This document shows, one piece after another, positions 7,257 through 15,925 of a stretch of 45,274 nt of DNA. The position numbers and the translations under genes are program-made. The stretch is from Deltaproteobacteria bacterium. GTDB lineage: Bacteria > Myxococcota_A > Polyangia > Polyangiales > Polyangiaceae. The DNA is taken from positions 1 to 45,274 of the forward strand of contig JACRCQ010000065.1 of NCBI GenBank assembly GCA_016218915.1. Direction: 5' to 3'. The notes beneath the pieces are model-generated. The model ran no database searches. It was not told the DNA's origin and was given only the letters and a program-made list of their open reading frames with translations. Within the stretch, counting starts at the first letter, position 1, and each line of letters starts with the position of its first letter.

Positions 7257-8950
7257 GGCCGTGCCTCGCTCCTCACCGGGATGAAGCCGAGCACGTTCGA
7301 GAACGCGAACATGAACCCGCCCGCGTTCGTGTCGATCCGAAGGCCGAGGTTGAACGTCAGGTCCACCGGGATCTTGCTGAAGCCGTGGTAGCCGCGAGGC
7401 GGGTCGCTCAGATCCCGTTGCGTTGCCACCCCGTAGATGCCCGCAGAGCCGAACAAGTCCACGCCGTAGATCGACCGCTGCCCTCGATACAGCGGGATCC
7501 TGTACTCGCCCTGTACCTTGCCGGCGTACTGCCCGTAGCGGACCTCCACGATGTCGGTATTCAGGAAGTTGGGCGCGGGTCGCCGGTCCGTGTTCAGATC
7601 CAGCATCCGATCCGGCAGCAGATCGCTGAAGTCGCCAACGTAGAAACGCTCGTACAGAGGTGCATACCCGCCGATCGCTCCGCCGAAGACGTGGAGCCGC
7701 AGCACGTGCCTCCACGGCAGCTGCCACCACTTCGAGGCATTGATCGTGAGCTTCTGGTACGGGTAGCTCGACCCGAGCGGGCTCATCGACACATCGCCCG
7801 CGACCGTGGCGTGCCAGCCGCGCGTCGGCAGGATCGGCGAGTCGCGCGTGTCGTAGACCAGCGTGCTGCGCAGCGTGGAGAGCACGCTCAGCCCCTTGTT
7901 GAAGCCGAAGTCGATCGGCTCGCGATCCAGGCCGCGACGATGCGATGCCGCCAGAGGCAGCGACGCGTCGATGCGCTCGAGCCGGTAGTCGAACCACAGC
8001 TGGATGGGCATGCCAAGGTCATGGCCTACGCCGAGCGAGCCGCCCGCGCGCTTGTAGCGCACGATCGCGTAGTCCTGCACGCGCTCGGTCGCGTTCGACG
8101 GATCGTCGTACAGGACGTCGCGGTTGCCGTAGAAGTCCCGCGCGTCGTTGTACATCAGCGTGCCCGAGGTCATCCACGAGCTGCCGAGGAACGACGGATC
8201 GAAGTAGCGCGTGCGCACCGCCAGCTGCTGCTGCGCAAAGCCCATCGCTGCTCCCAGCGTGATGCCCGTGCCCGCCAGGTTCGTCTCAGCCACGTCGGCG
8301 CCTGCGTACGCAGTCAAGGGACGCGCATTGCCGTTCGTGTCCGCATCCGCAGAGAGCCCCATCCACAGGTCGCTCACCACGATCGTGTTGCGCTCGGCAA
8401 CCTCGATCACCAGGATCACGTTGCCCCGTCGGCTCCCCCTGCGGAGCGAAAGCTGCGCACGCTGGAAGAACCCGGTGCCGAGCAGACGGTAGCGCGTCAG
8501 CTCGATCTCCGGGTTGTCGACATCCAGCACGTCGCCGGGCTTGAGCTTGATGTACCGGCGGATCACGCGCTCGGTCGTGCGCGTGTTGCCCCGGATCTCG
8601 ATCGCCTCCAGGGCATAGCGAAGGTGCGGGCCCGAATCCTCGCCCGTGGCCGACTGCTCGACGATGTACCCAGGCATGCAGGGCTCGCACGAAGCCGAGC
8701 TCACCGGTGCGCGCTCAGGCGTGGCGACCGCTGAAGGCGACAGGGGCGCGGCGACCGACGAGGAGGGCGCTTGGGTCGCTGCAGGCGCGCTCGCCGACGC
8801 GGCGGGCTCAGGCGCAGAAGCAGAGGGCGCGGCGGACGAAGACGAGCCGGCCGGCGCACCGGGGGCGCTGCCCTGTGCGAAGGCGACAGACGCAGCAAGA
8901 GGAAAGGCGACGGCCAGTCCAGCCGCGATCGCAGACCATCTCTTGCTCAC
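7253..8950 (-). CDS. Short Omp85 (BamA/TamA-like) outer-membrane protein
   Basis: 565 residues. A signal peptide (1-26, ending VAFAQ) and an Ala/Ser/Pro spacer precede a CEPC pair and one recognisable POTRA domain (about residues 100-180: LEAIEIRGNTRTTERVIRRY, KPGDVLDVDNPE, FFQRAQLSLRRGSRRGNV). The remainder is amphipathic beta-strand sequence expected for the barrel, with surface-antigen features such as YDTRDSPILPTRGWHA. E. coli BamA has five POTRAs and about 810 residues, so this is a reduced relative. The family inserts or exports proteins at the outer membrane; this member is probably specialised, not the essential BamA. It sits between a vWA lipoprotein gene (40 bp upstream) and the DUF4390-like gene (4-bp overlap), most likely one operon. 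Confidence 0.88.
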   Translation of the reverse strand: MSKRWSAIAAGLAVAFPLAASVAFAQGSAPGAPAGSSSSAAPSASAPEPAASASAPAATQAPSSSVAAPLSPSAVATPERAPVSSASCEPCMPGYIVEQSATGEDSGPHLRYALEAIEIRGNTRTTERVIRRYIKLKPGDVLDVDNPEIELTRYRLLGTGFFQRAQLSLRRGSRRGNVILVIEVAERNTIVVSDLWMGLSADADTNGNARPLTAYAGADVAETNLAGTGITLGAAMGFAQQQLAVRTRYFDPSFLGSSWMTSGTLMYNDARDFYGNRDVLYDDPSNATERVQDYAIVRYKRAGGSLGVGHDLGMPIQLWFDYRLERIDASLPLAASHRRGLDREPIDFGFNKGLSVLSTLRSTLVYDTRDSPILPTRGWHATVAGDVSMSPLGSSYPYQKLTINASKWWQLPWRHVLRLHVFGGAIGGYAPLYERFYVGDFSDLLPDRMLDLNTDRRPAPNFLNTDIVEVRYGQYAGKVQGEYRIPLYRGQRSIYGVDLFGSAGIYGVATQRDLSDPPRGYHGFSKIPVDLTFNLGLRIDTNAGGFMFAFSNVLGFIPVRSEARP

Positions 8951-8990
8951 GCGTGCAGCCTACCCCGAATCGTCACGCGGCTCCAACCCC

Positions 8991-10892
8991 TCAGTACGTC
9001 TGCTCCACGTATCGCGGGATCACAAGATACACGACCTTCACGCCATCCGGCCCGCCCAGCTGCTGTCCTCCGGGCGTCTGCACCCGGATCATGGCGCGCA
9101 GGACCACCAGGGTGGACGGCTTGATCAGCGTGTTCTGGGCGTGGACCTTGAAAGTCACGGTCGCATCCCCTCGCACGCCGTAGAACGTCGTCGCATCGAG
9201 CTGCGTGTACGGCTTGGGCACAGCCGTCGATTCCACCGGCTCCACGTTCAGAATCAGCTGCGAGCCGTCGAACGGGGCAGATCCTCCCAGCGTCGGGTTG
9301 TGATACTCCGGATCCGCGTTGCCGTCGCCGTTGCAGTCCACATTCCCAGCGCAGTCGTAGTTGGACCGGACCGTGGTCACGTTGTGCAACCCCTGGCCAG
9401 ACAGCAGGCCGATCAGGCGGACTACCTCGTCGCTCACATCGCCCGTCGCTGTGTCGCCCTCGGTCACCAACGGGTAGTCGTGCCCCCCGAATGCATCGTC
9501 GTGGTACAGGCTCGCGGTCTGCGTTGCCAGCGCCTTCATGTCCTCGCGCGCTGCCCCCGGCGTGCCCGTGTTGACCGATACCCCAAGGACCTTGCCCCCG
9601 ATCGCGTTGATCGCATCGACCGTGTCCTGGTAGGGGTGCGTGCCTCCGGTGTTGGACGGCGTGTAGTCCCAGGAAGCCACCGGCCCGTTGTGCATGGGCG
9701 CGTCGGTGATCAGCACGAACAGCGGAAGCGCTCCTGGCCTGAAGCAAGGCGTGCCGATCGAGCCAGGAGGCGTGCACATCGGGGGATCCGGCTTCCAGAA
9801 GCCGAGCCCGGTCGCTGCATAGTCCTGCCCCGAAGCAGCGATCCACATCGCCTGCGTCTGCCCTTCCGGCGCGTCACCTCCGCCCGAAGCCTGGAGCGTG
9901 CCGAGGATCGAACGGACGTTCTGCGGTGCAACGAGACCCCCTGGCCCTTGCTCCGGAGCGGACACGTTTCCGAGCACCATGTCCGACCCCACGGGAAAAC
10001 GGCTGCGATACAGCTTGTCGGTGGTCGCACCCCAGGGCGCCCAGGGAATGTCGCGGAAGTCCCCGACCCCCACCCACGCGCCGGGGATCGCAGGGATCGG
10101 CGGGCTCGCCGCAGGATCGCCATTCAGGATCGCGGGCAGGATCTTGGTGTCGAGCGACGAGGCAACGTTGTCGATCGCCGCCTGCATGGAGTCGGTCGTG
10201 TCCACGAGGAAGTAGATGTCGGCCATCTTCACGCCGGTCGAGAAGTCGAAGTCCTTGGTGCGCTCCGGCTTCTGGTACGGCAGCACGAAGTACAGGGTCG
10301 CATCAGGCGGGATCGAGCTGGCGTCCGTGGGGCTCGAGCCAGCCGCGACTTCCACAGGATCGACCACCGCGTCCCCGTCGCAGTCCGGCTTCACCCTGCA
10401 GCCGAGCGTTCCATCCGGATCCAAGGTCTTCTCGTCGGCATCTGCAATCCCGTCGCCGTCGCTGTCGACGTCCCGCACGTCCGGGATCCCGTCTGCATCG
10501 GTGTCGGCAAGCGCGCTGCAAGCATTCTCTCGCGTCCGGCCCGGTGAGCCGTTGCTCAAGAACGGATTGGCCGCTTCGTCCTTGTCGAGCCAACCGTCGC
10601 CATCGCTGTCGTCATCGAGGAAGTCAGGCGTGCCATCGCTGTCCGTGTCGGTGTTCGGCGCGAGCTCGAGCTCGTCGGCGATTCCGTCATTGTCGGAATC
10701 CTTGGGATCCTTGCAGGGTGTCGGTCCGGGCACGTCCTGAAGTGACGGCCCATCGAGCACGACCGCCGCATCGTGTCCCGCAGCGCCTCCCACACCCACG
10801 ACGAGCTCGGTGGGGCCTTGTCCGCAAGCAGATGCAAGCAAGGCGGACATTGCGGCGGGACCACGCAGCGCGCGCAGGAAGCGTAGTGTCAT
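8991..10892 (-). CDS. vWA-domain lipoprotein with thrombospondin type-3 calcium repeats
   Basis: 633 residues. The signal RGPAAMSALLASAC gives a lipidated Cys23. Residues of about 60-190 carry thrombospondin type-3-like repeats rich in DxDxDG (DSDNDGIADELE, DTDSDGTPDFLDDDSDGDGW, DSDGDGIADADE), which bind calcium in known families. From about residue 215 a von Willebrand A domain begins with a MIDAS-like motif, IYFLVDTTDSMQAAID, and continues with GVGDFRDIPW and LFVLITDAPMHNG. The C-terminal part looks beta-rich. A GAGGG sequence lies about 9 nt before the ATG at 10892. It is the first gene of the likely operon with the Omp85 and DUF4390-like genes; a surface adhesion or scaffold role is inferred. 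Confidence 0.9.
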   Translation of the reverse strand: MTLRFLRALRGPAAMSALLASACGQGPTELVVGVGGAAGHDAAVVLDGPSLQDVPGPTPCKDPKDSDNDGIADELELAPNTDTDSDGTPDFLDDDSDGDGWLDKDEAANPFLSNGSPGRTRENACSALADTDADGIPDVRDVDSDGDGIADADEKTLDPDGTLGCRVKPDCDGDAVVDPVEVAAGSSPTDASSIPPDATLYFVLPYQKPERTKDFDFSTGVKMADIYFLVDTTDSMQAAIDNVASSLDTKILPAILNGDPAASPPIPAIPGAWVGVGDFRDIPWAPWGATTDKLYRSRFPVGSDMVLGNVSAPEQGPGGLVAPQNVRSILGTLQASGGGDAPEGQTQAMWIAASGQDYAATGLGFWKPDPPMCTPPGSIGTPCFRPGALPLFVLITDAPMHNGPVASWDYTPSNTGGTHPYQDTVDAINAIGGKVLGVSVNTGTPGAAREDMKALATQTASLYHDDAFGGHDYPLVTEGDTATGDVSDEVVRLIGLLSGQGLHNVTTVRSNYDCAGNVDCNGDGNADPEYHNPTLGGSAPFDGSQLILNVEPVESTAVPKPYTQLDATTFYGVRGDATVTFKVHAQNTLIKPSTLVVLRAMIRVQTPGGQQLGGPDGVKVVYLVIPRYVEQTY

Positions 10893-10950
10893 TGGCCAGA
10901 ACCCTCGTTGGAGTATTCACTGCTCCGAGGGGGAATTCCAAGGGGAAAAG

Positions 10951-11100
10951 GCCACAGGCCACAGGTCACAGGCCACAGGTCACAGGCCACGGGTCACAGG
11001 CCACGGGCCACAGGTCACAGGCCACGGGTCACAGGCCACGGGCCACAGGCCACAGGCCACAGGCCACAGGTCACAGGCCACAGGCTGCAGGCCACAGGCC
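10951..11100. repeat. 7-bp tandem repeat (CACAGGY/CACGGGY), about 21 units
   Basis: About 150 bp consist almost wholly of 7-nt units drawn from CACAGGC, CACAGGT, CACGGGC and CACGGGT in irregular order. The only interruption is a CTGCAGG-like variant near the end. There is no spacer of unique sequence, so it is a simple tandem array, not a CRISPR. Confidence 0.92.
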
Positions 11101-11249
11101 AGCCCTTACAAGGTGACATTCTCCGCGATCTTGCCAACAAGCGTTCCCCGAAGACGCGGTGGCAGCGCCCAACCGACGTGCGCGTTCAGATGATCGAAGT
11201 CCTCTCAACGGAGCCAAAGCAGAGGCGCGCCATCGGCGCGCATGCGTTC

Positions 11250-11268
11250 GACGCGGCATCGCCGCGTC
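11250..11268. repeat. Inverted repeat upstream of the hemerythrin gene
   Basis: Arms GACGCGG (11250-11256) and CCGCGTC (11262-11268) pair perfectly around a 5-nt loop, about 110 bp before the hemerythrin start. It could be an operator or an mRNA structure; nothing ties it to a known regulator. Confidence 0.35.
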
Positions 11269-11379
11269 TCTGCGACCCCGATTTGGCACCTCCTGCAGCC
11301 TCTGAGCAACTGCCACTAGCTGGATCAAGATCCCGCGTTAGACTGACCGAGGGAACCCTCTGCCCACCGAGGTCAAGTC

Positions 11380-11850
11380 ATGTCGAGCCGCGAACACGAT
11401 GCCGCGACCCTCAAGAAGCTCCTGTCCGACGATCACGTGGAGATCCGCAAGCTGCTCGGCGAGTTCCTGCAGGCGGTGCACGGGAACAACTGGGCTTCGG
11501 CGGACGCGATCTTCACCAACCTCGAGCAGCTGATCACGCGTCACATCGTGTTCGAGGAGAAGGACGTCTTCCCGGTCTTCGCGGATCACCCTGAGCTGTC
11601 GCCCGGCTTGCCGCTGAACGAGATGATCGCCCAGCACGACGTGATCAGAAAGGCGCTCGACGACACGGGCATCGCGCTGCAGCTCCACCAGATCCGCGAA
11701 GCGCCCATGCAGCAGCTGGCTGACTCCATCGACAAGCACGCCACTGCCGAGGACGCGTGGGCTGCAGCAGCCCTCGACGTGGTCCACAGCCACAGCGCTG
11801 CAGCCACGATTTTCAGCAGACTACGGTCTTTGCTCACGCGGGAGGGGTGA
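11380..11850 (+). CDS. Hemerythrin-like (HHE) domain protein
   Basis: A 156-residue soluble all-alpha protein with the hemerythrin pattern of spaced His/Glu on four helices: DDHVEIRKLL (helix 1), LITRHIVFEEKDVFP (helix 2), MIAQHDVIRKAL (helix 3) and DKHATAEDAWA (helix 4). These residues typically bind a non-haem di-iron centre used for oxygen, NO or redox sensing or storage. There is no signal or membrane segment. Its stop is 1 nt before the start of the membrane subtilase, suggesting one transcript. Confidence 0.88.
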   Translation: MSSREHDAATLKKLLSDDHVEIRKLLGEFLQAVHGNNWASADAIFTNLEQLITRHIVFEEKDVFPVFADHPELSPGLPLNEMIAQHDVIRKALDDTGIALQLHQIREAPMQQLADSIDKHATAEDAWAAAALDVVHSHSAAATIFSRLRSLLTREG

Positions 11851-11851
11851 C

Positions 11852-13591
11852 ATGCTGAACCTGGCGCAACTCCGGCCTGCCATGATGCGCCTCTGCATCG
11901 GGCTGATGGCGCTCGCCTGGGCGCTGCTTTCGCCCAGCATCGCGCGGGCACAGGACCAGCCGTCCACGCCAGACGACATCCCTGGCGAGCTCGCGGTCGA
12001 CCTGCTCGACGGGCTTTCCGAGGCAGACATCGACGCGTTCAAGACCTCTCTCGGTTTCCCCGCTCGTCCTTCGAGCTTCCTGTCTGCGCGGACGCACATC
12101 TTCCGCGTCACCCTCCCTGCGGCGCAGCAGGACGCGCTGATCGCCCGGCTGCGGGGAGATGTGCGCATCGAGAACCTCGAGCCCGTGGCGTTGGTGCATG
12201 CGAGCTGGACGCCGAACGATCCCATGCTCGACAAGCAGTGGCACCTGTCGCGCGTGGGAGCCGAGCGGGCGTGGGCCTGGTCGGTCGGACGCGGCGTGAC
12301 CGTGGCTGTGATCGACACCGGCGTGGCGTGCGAAGACCACCCTCCGTTTTCCCGCGGAAGCGATCTTGCGGACACCTGGTGCGTGACCGGGCACAACTTC
12401 ATCGACGGAAGCGCGCATGCGGCCGACGATCAAGGGCACGGCACGCACGTGGCCGGGACGATCGCGCAGTCGACCAACAACGGGATCGGCGCCGCAGGCC
12501 TGGCGTTCAAGGCGCGCATCATGCCGATCAAGGTGCTGGACTCGACCGGGACCGGCACCACGGTCGACGTGGCAGACGGCATCCGCTTCGCTGCAGATCT
12601 CGGCGCGCACGTGATCAACATGAGCCTGGGGTCGTCGCGAGCGAGCAAGCTGATGCGAGAAGCCATCGCCTACGCCCGATCGCGCGGCGTGGTGATCGTG
12701 GCGGCAGCAGGCAACAACGGGCGGTTCGTGGAGTACCCGGCAGCGTTCGATGGCGTCATCGCAGTGTCGGCCACGGACTCGTCGGACAAGCTGGCGCGGT
12801 TCTCCTCGCGTGGGCCAGAGGTAGACATTGCAGCGCCGGGCGTGGCGGTCCTGCAGCAGACGATCTGCAACGGCGGGTTGAACAAGTGCGAGCGCTACCC
12901 GGAGCTGTCCGGCACGTCCATGGCCTCGCCGCACGTGGCTGCAGCAGCGGCGCTGCTCGTGAGCGTGGGGCTGAACAATCCGACGTCCGTGGAGCGCGCG
13001 TTGTACGGGACCGCACGCAGCATCGACGGGCAGGGCAGGGGAAGCCCGCTCTACGGCGCAGGTCTGCTCGATGCGGGCAAGGCGGTTTCGAATGTGGTGC
13101 TGACCCACGCAGCAGTGCGGCTCGCGCTGGTTGCGATCCTGACCGCGCTCGTGGTCTGGCGCATCCGCAAGAAGGGGGGAATTGCCCGTCCTTCGCGCCT
13201 GGGGTTCGTGCTTTCCGCGCTGGCGTTCGGCCCAGGGCTGCTGTTCCTAGCGCCTCTGGTGGCTCCGCGCGTGATCCTGCCGATCGACATCCTCGCCCGC
13301 CCGGTGGGTGAGTGGGACATGATCCTTGGCGCCTCGGTGCATCGCTGGCTTCCCCTCGCGCACTTCCTCATCCCCGTGGCCTTGTCGGCGGTTGGGTTCG
13401 GGATCGCGAAGCTGCGTCCTGTGATTGCCGGTGTTTCGCTTGGAACAGCGGCGTATCTGGTGTCGCAGCCGCTGCTCGGGATCCTGGCGACGACGAACCG
13501 CGGGCTGCTCATCCTGTGGGTGTGGGCCCTGGTCAACGTTGCGATTTGCTTGTGGGTTGCGCGACTCACGATGGATGAGAAGCCGAGCTAG
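11852..13591 (+). CDS. Membrane-anchored subtilisin-like serine protease (S8)
   Basis: 579 residues. The signal peptide (about 10-33, ending SIARAQ) is followed by a short inhibitor-like propeptide (40-115) and the S8 catalytic domain (about 125-415). The triad is Asp155 (VAVIDTG), His196 (GHGTHVAG) and Ser356 (GTSMASPH), and the oxyanion Asn is in AAGNNG. All key residues are present. After the catalytic domain come about five hydrophobic segments (420-440, 450-475, 500-525, 530-555 and 558-575), which is unusual for a subtilase and anchors it in the membrane, presumably with the protease outside. The start is set by GGAGGGG 5 nt upstream of the ATG. Co-transcription with hemerythrin is likely. 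Substrate unknown. Confidence 0.92.
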   Translation: MLNLAQLRPAMMRLCIGLMALAWALLSPSIARAQDQPSTPDDIPGELAVDLLDGLSEADIDAFKTSLGFPARPSSFLSARTHIFRVTLPAAQQDALIARLRGDVRIENLEPVALVHASWTPNDPMLDKQWHLSRVGAERAWAWSVGRGVTVAVIDTGVACEDHPPFSRGSDLADTWCVTGHNFIDGSAHAADDQGHGTHVAGTIAQSTNNGIGAAGLAFKARIMPIKVLDSTGTGTTVDVADGIRFAADLGAHVINMSLGSSRASKLMREAIAYARSRGVVIVAAAGNNGRFVEYPAAFDGVIAVSATDSSDKLARFSSRGPEVDIAAPGVAVLQQTICNGGLNKCERYPELSGTSMASPHVAAAAALLVSVGLNNPTSVERALYGTARSIDGQGRGSPLYGAGLLDAGKAVSNVVLTHAAVRLALVAILTALVVWRIRKKGGIARPSRLGFVLSALAFGPGLLFLAPLVAPRVILPIDILARPVGEWDMILGASVHRWLPLAHFLIPVALSAVGFGIAKLRPVIAGVSLGTAAYLVSQPLLGILATTNRGLLILWVWALVNVAICLWVARLTMDEKPS

Positions 13592-13640
13592 GCACTGCCC
13601 CTCTTGCCCCCGGTCCACTTCCCACATACAGAAATGTCCA

Positions 13641-15233
13641 ATGAGACGCTGGAACGGCTGGGGCGATGAGAACTTTGTCTACCCGTTGCCCAAAGGCGCG
13701 GCCGACTTCCTGGTCGATCGCGTGGGCCCGGCAACTCCCAGGCCAGAGGCCACGCTCGACGACGTCGCAGCCAAGGTCCCGCACTCGCGCCTCGCACCTC
13801 ATCCCCTGATCCGGACCGAGCCCAAGGAGCGCGTTCGCCATGCCTGCGGCCAGAGCCTCGGCGATTGGATCGCGCTTCGCTCAGGGGAAATCGCCGCGTT
13901 TCCCGACGGCGTTGCCTATCCTTCGCGCCGCGAAGAGCTCGATGAGCTCATCCGTCACGCTCGCAACACCGACGCCTGCGTGATCCCCTACGGCGGAGGA
14001 AGCAGCGTCGTAGGGCACATCAATCCCATCGATGCGAGGCCGTCGATCTGCGTCGACATGGCCAGGCTCGATCGGCTGATCGACTTCGACGAGACGAGCC
14101 AGCAGGCGACGTTCGGCGCGGGGATCATGGGGCCGGCGCTTGAATCGCTGCTGCGCGAGCGCGGGTTCATGCTCGGCCACTACCCGCAATCCTTCGAGTT
14201 CTCCACGCTCGGCGGGTGGATCGCCGCGCGATCGAGCGGGCAGCAGTCTGCCTGCTTCGGACGCATCGAGCGGTTGTTTGCCGGGGGGAGGGTGCACACG
14301 CCGATGGGCGAGCTGGTGCTCCCCTGCTTCCCCGCTTCGGCTGCAGGGCCTGATCTCAAGGAGCAGATTCTCGGCTCCGAGGGAAGGATCGGGATCGTGA
14401 GCGAAGCCACGGTGCGCGTGACGCGTCTTCCCGAGGTGGACACGTTCCACGCGGTGTTCTTCCCTGACTGGGAGCGGGCGACGCAAGGGTGCCGAGCGAT
14501 CGCGCAGGCACAGCTCCCCTACTCGATGCTGCGTCTGAGCACTGCGGTGGAGACCGAGACGATGCTTGCCCTGGCTGGGCACGGGCGGCTCATGCGGCTG
14601 CTCGAGCTGGCCCTGTCCGTGCGCGGAGCGCCCCAGGGACGGTGCATGCTGATGATGGGGTTCACGGGACGTCGCGATGTGATGCGCAAGGCTCGCAAAG
14701 CGGCACTGTCGATCGCTCGCAGCTTCGGCGGCGTGGATGCGGGAAGGCTGATGGGAAGGCAGTGGAGCAAGAGCCGATTCCGCGCGCCCTACCTTCGCAA
14801 CAGCCTTTGGGAAGCCGGCTACGCAATCGACACCCTGGAGACTGCGACCTCGTGGGCCAAGGTGCCTGCCACGGTCGCTGACATCGATCGCGCGCTTCGT
14901 CACACGCTCGACCCCCTGGGCGAGAAGGTCCACGCTTTCACCCACCTGTCGCATGTCTACCCGACCGGATCGAGCATCTACTCGACCTACCTTTTCCGCA
15001 TCGCCGAGGATCCCTCGGAGACCCGTCGCAGGTGGAAGCTCCTCAAGGACGCAGCCAGCAAGGCGATCGTGAGCCACGGCGGGACCATCTCCCACCAGCA
15101 CGGCGTGGGAATCGATCACATGCCCTACCTGCAGGCGGAGAAGGGCGATCTCGGGATGGAAGCGATCCGCAAGTCCCTGCGCTTCTGGGATCCGGACCGG
15201 GTGATGAACCCTGGCAAGCTCATCTCCGACTAG
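13641..15233 (+). CDS. FAD-linked oxidase, alkyl-dihydroxyacetonephosphate synthase-like (AgpS-type)
   Basis: 530 residues from the ATG at 13641. It belongs to the PCMH/FAD_binding_4 family: the pyrophosphate loop is VIPYGGGSSVVGH (about residue 113), then LGGWIAARSSGQQSACFG and GSEGRIGIVSEATVRVTRLP. The C-terminal lobe has HAFTHLSHVYPTGSSIYSTY and SHGGTISHQHGVGIDH, matching the Tyr- and His-rich active site of alkylglycerone-phosphate synthase; the usual HHH run reads HQH here. AgpS makes the ether bond of ether lipids, which myxobacteria contain. Assignment to AgpS rather than another glycolate-oxidase-like enzyme is likely but not certain. The stop shares CTAG with the stop of the converging next gene. 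Confidence 0.85.
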   Translation: MRRWNGWGDENFVYPLPKGAADFLVDRVGPATPRPEATLDDVAAKVPHSRLAPHPLIRTEPKERVRHACGQSLGDWIALRSGEIAAFPDGVAYPSRREELDELIRHARNTDACVIPYGGGSSVVGHINPIDARPSICVDMARLDRLIDFDETSQQATFGAGIMGPALESLLRERGFMLGHYPQSFEFSTLGGWIAARSSGQQSACFGRIERLFAGGRVHTPMGELVLPCFPASAAGPDLKEQILGSEGRIGIVSEATVRVTRLPEVDTFHAVFFPDWERATQGCRAIAQAQLPYSMLRLSTAVETETMLALAGHGRLMRLLELALSVRGAPQGRCMLMMGFTGRRDVMRKARKAALSIARSFGGVDAGRLMGRQWSKSRFRAPYLRNSLWEAGYAIDTLETATSWAKVPATVADIDRALRHTLDPLGEKVHAFTHLSHVYPTGSSIYSTYLFRIAEDPSETRRRWKLLKDAASKAIVSHGGTISHQHGVGIDHMPYLQAEKGDLGMEAIRKSLRFWDPDRVMNPGKLISD

Positions 15234-15925
15234 CCAGCGACTACCCCTGCAGCGAGAGCCTCCACGAGCGGCGACTCCCAAGGCCCCTTCATCAGCGCAT
15301 GGTTGATCTCGATCTCCAGCCCGAGGTACCCGCCAAGCCGCGCCCTCATCCCGGTGATGATCAGATCCATGGTGCCTGGATACGGCTCGTTGTACTCCAC
15401 TCCATACCCTCGCTCGCGAAGCACCCTTGCAACGCGATCCGCGACCTTCCCTTCCAGCTCCGAGTCCGGCTTGAACAGCAGCCCGATCGGAAAGGTCCGC
15501 CTATCCGGATCCAGCTCAGGGGTGAAGCTGTGGATCGACACGTGGAGGCAGGTCCCTGCGCGCTCGATCCCTTCCCGGAGCAGGGATTCCACCCTCTGCC
15601 AATAGGGCTGGTGCCAGGTCGCGATGCGATGAGCCCGGTCCGCACCGGACAGGCTCTGGTTGCCAGGAACCGGTACTCCGAACGCCACTTCCGGGATGAC
15701 CGACGGGTTGTCCGCGCTTCGATTGAGGTCGACCAGGAGCCTGGAGAAGGCACCCAGCTCGCAGGGAGCAGCGAGCCGAGCAGACAGGGCGCGAGCGATC
15801 GGCGCTGCGCCTGGATCCCATGCGACGTGGGAAGACAGGACATCCCCGGTCAATCCGAGGTCGCCCACCTCTTCGGGAAGCGCCCGGCTCGCGTGCTCGC
15901 ACGTGACCACGATCGCAGTGCTCAT
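15230..15925 (-). CDS. N-formylglutamate amidohydrolase-family protein
   Basis: 231 residues from the ATG at 15925. The N-terminal VVTCEHASRALPEE, the SSHVAWDPGA segment, LLVDLNRSADNPSVIPE and the later LHVSIHSFTP are hallmarks of the FGase family (HutG-like zinc amidohydrolases); the Glu/His residues there would hold the metal. The enzyme class removes N-formyl groups in histidine degradation, but no hut genes are nearby, so the real substrate is open. The start overlaps the xth stop by 4 bp (ATGA), implying one transcript read from xth into this gene. Confidence 0.88.
   Translation of the reverse strand: MSTAIVVTCEHASRALPEEVGDLGLTGDVLSSHVAWDPGAAPIARALSARLAAPCELGAFSRLLVDLNRSADNPSVIPEVAFGVPVPGNQSLSGADRAHRIATWHQPYWQRVESLLREGIERAGTCLHVSIHSFTPELDPDRRTFPIGLLFKPDSELEGKVADRVARVLRERGYGVEYNEPYPGTMDLIITGMRARLGGYLGLEIEINHALMKGPWESPLVEALAAGVVAG

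Larger units (their letters stand above)
10893..11379. other. 487-bp gene-free divergent intergenic region
   Basis: It separates the vWA operon (minus) from the hemerythrin operon (plus), so it should hold both promoters. It contains the 7-bp tandem repeat (10951-11100) and an inverted repeat (11250-11268). Reading frames crossing it only translate the repeat and lack starts with ribosome binding sites. I could not pick a convincing -35/-10 pair. Confidence 0.7.

Noticed and set aside
10951..11100. CRISPR array
   Set aside because: The repeats are contiguous 7-mers without unique spacers, and no cas genes are present.
11283..11297. Sigma-54 promoter (TTGGCAC...TGCA) before the hemerythrin gene
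   Set aside because: The GG to GC distance is about two bp too short for the -24/-12 spacing.
9926..11594. Plus-strand frames crossing the 7-bp repeat
   Set aside because: They overlap the vWA gene antisense or merely translate the repeat, and no start has a ribosome binding site.
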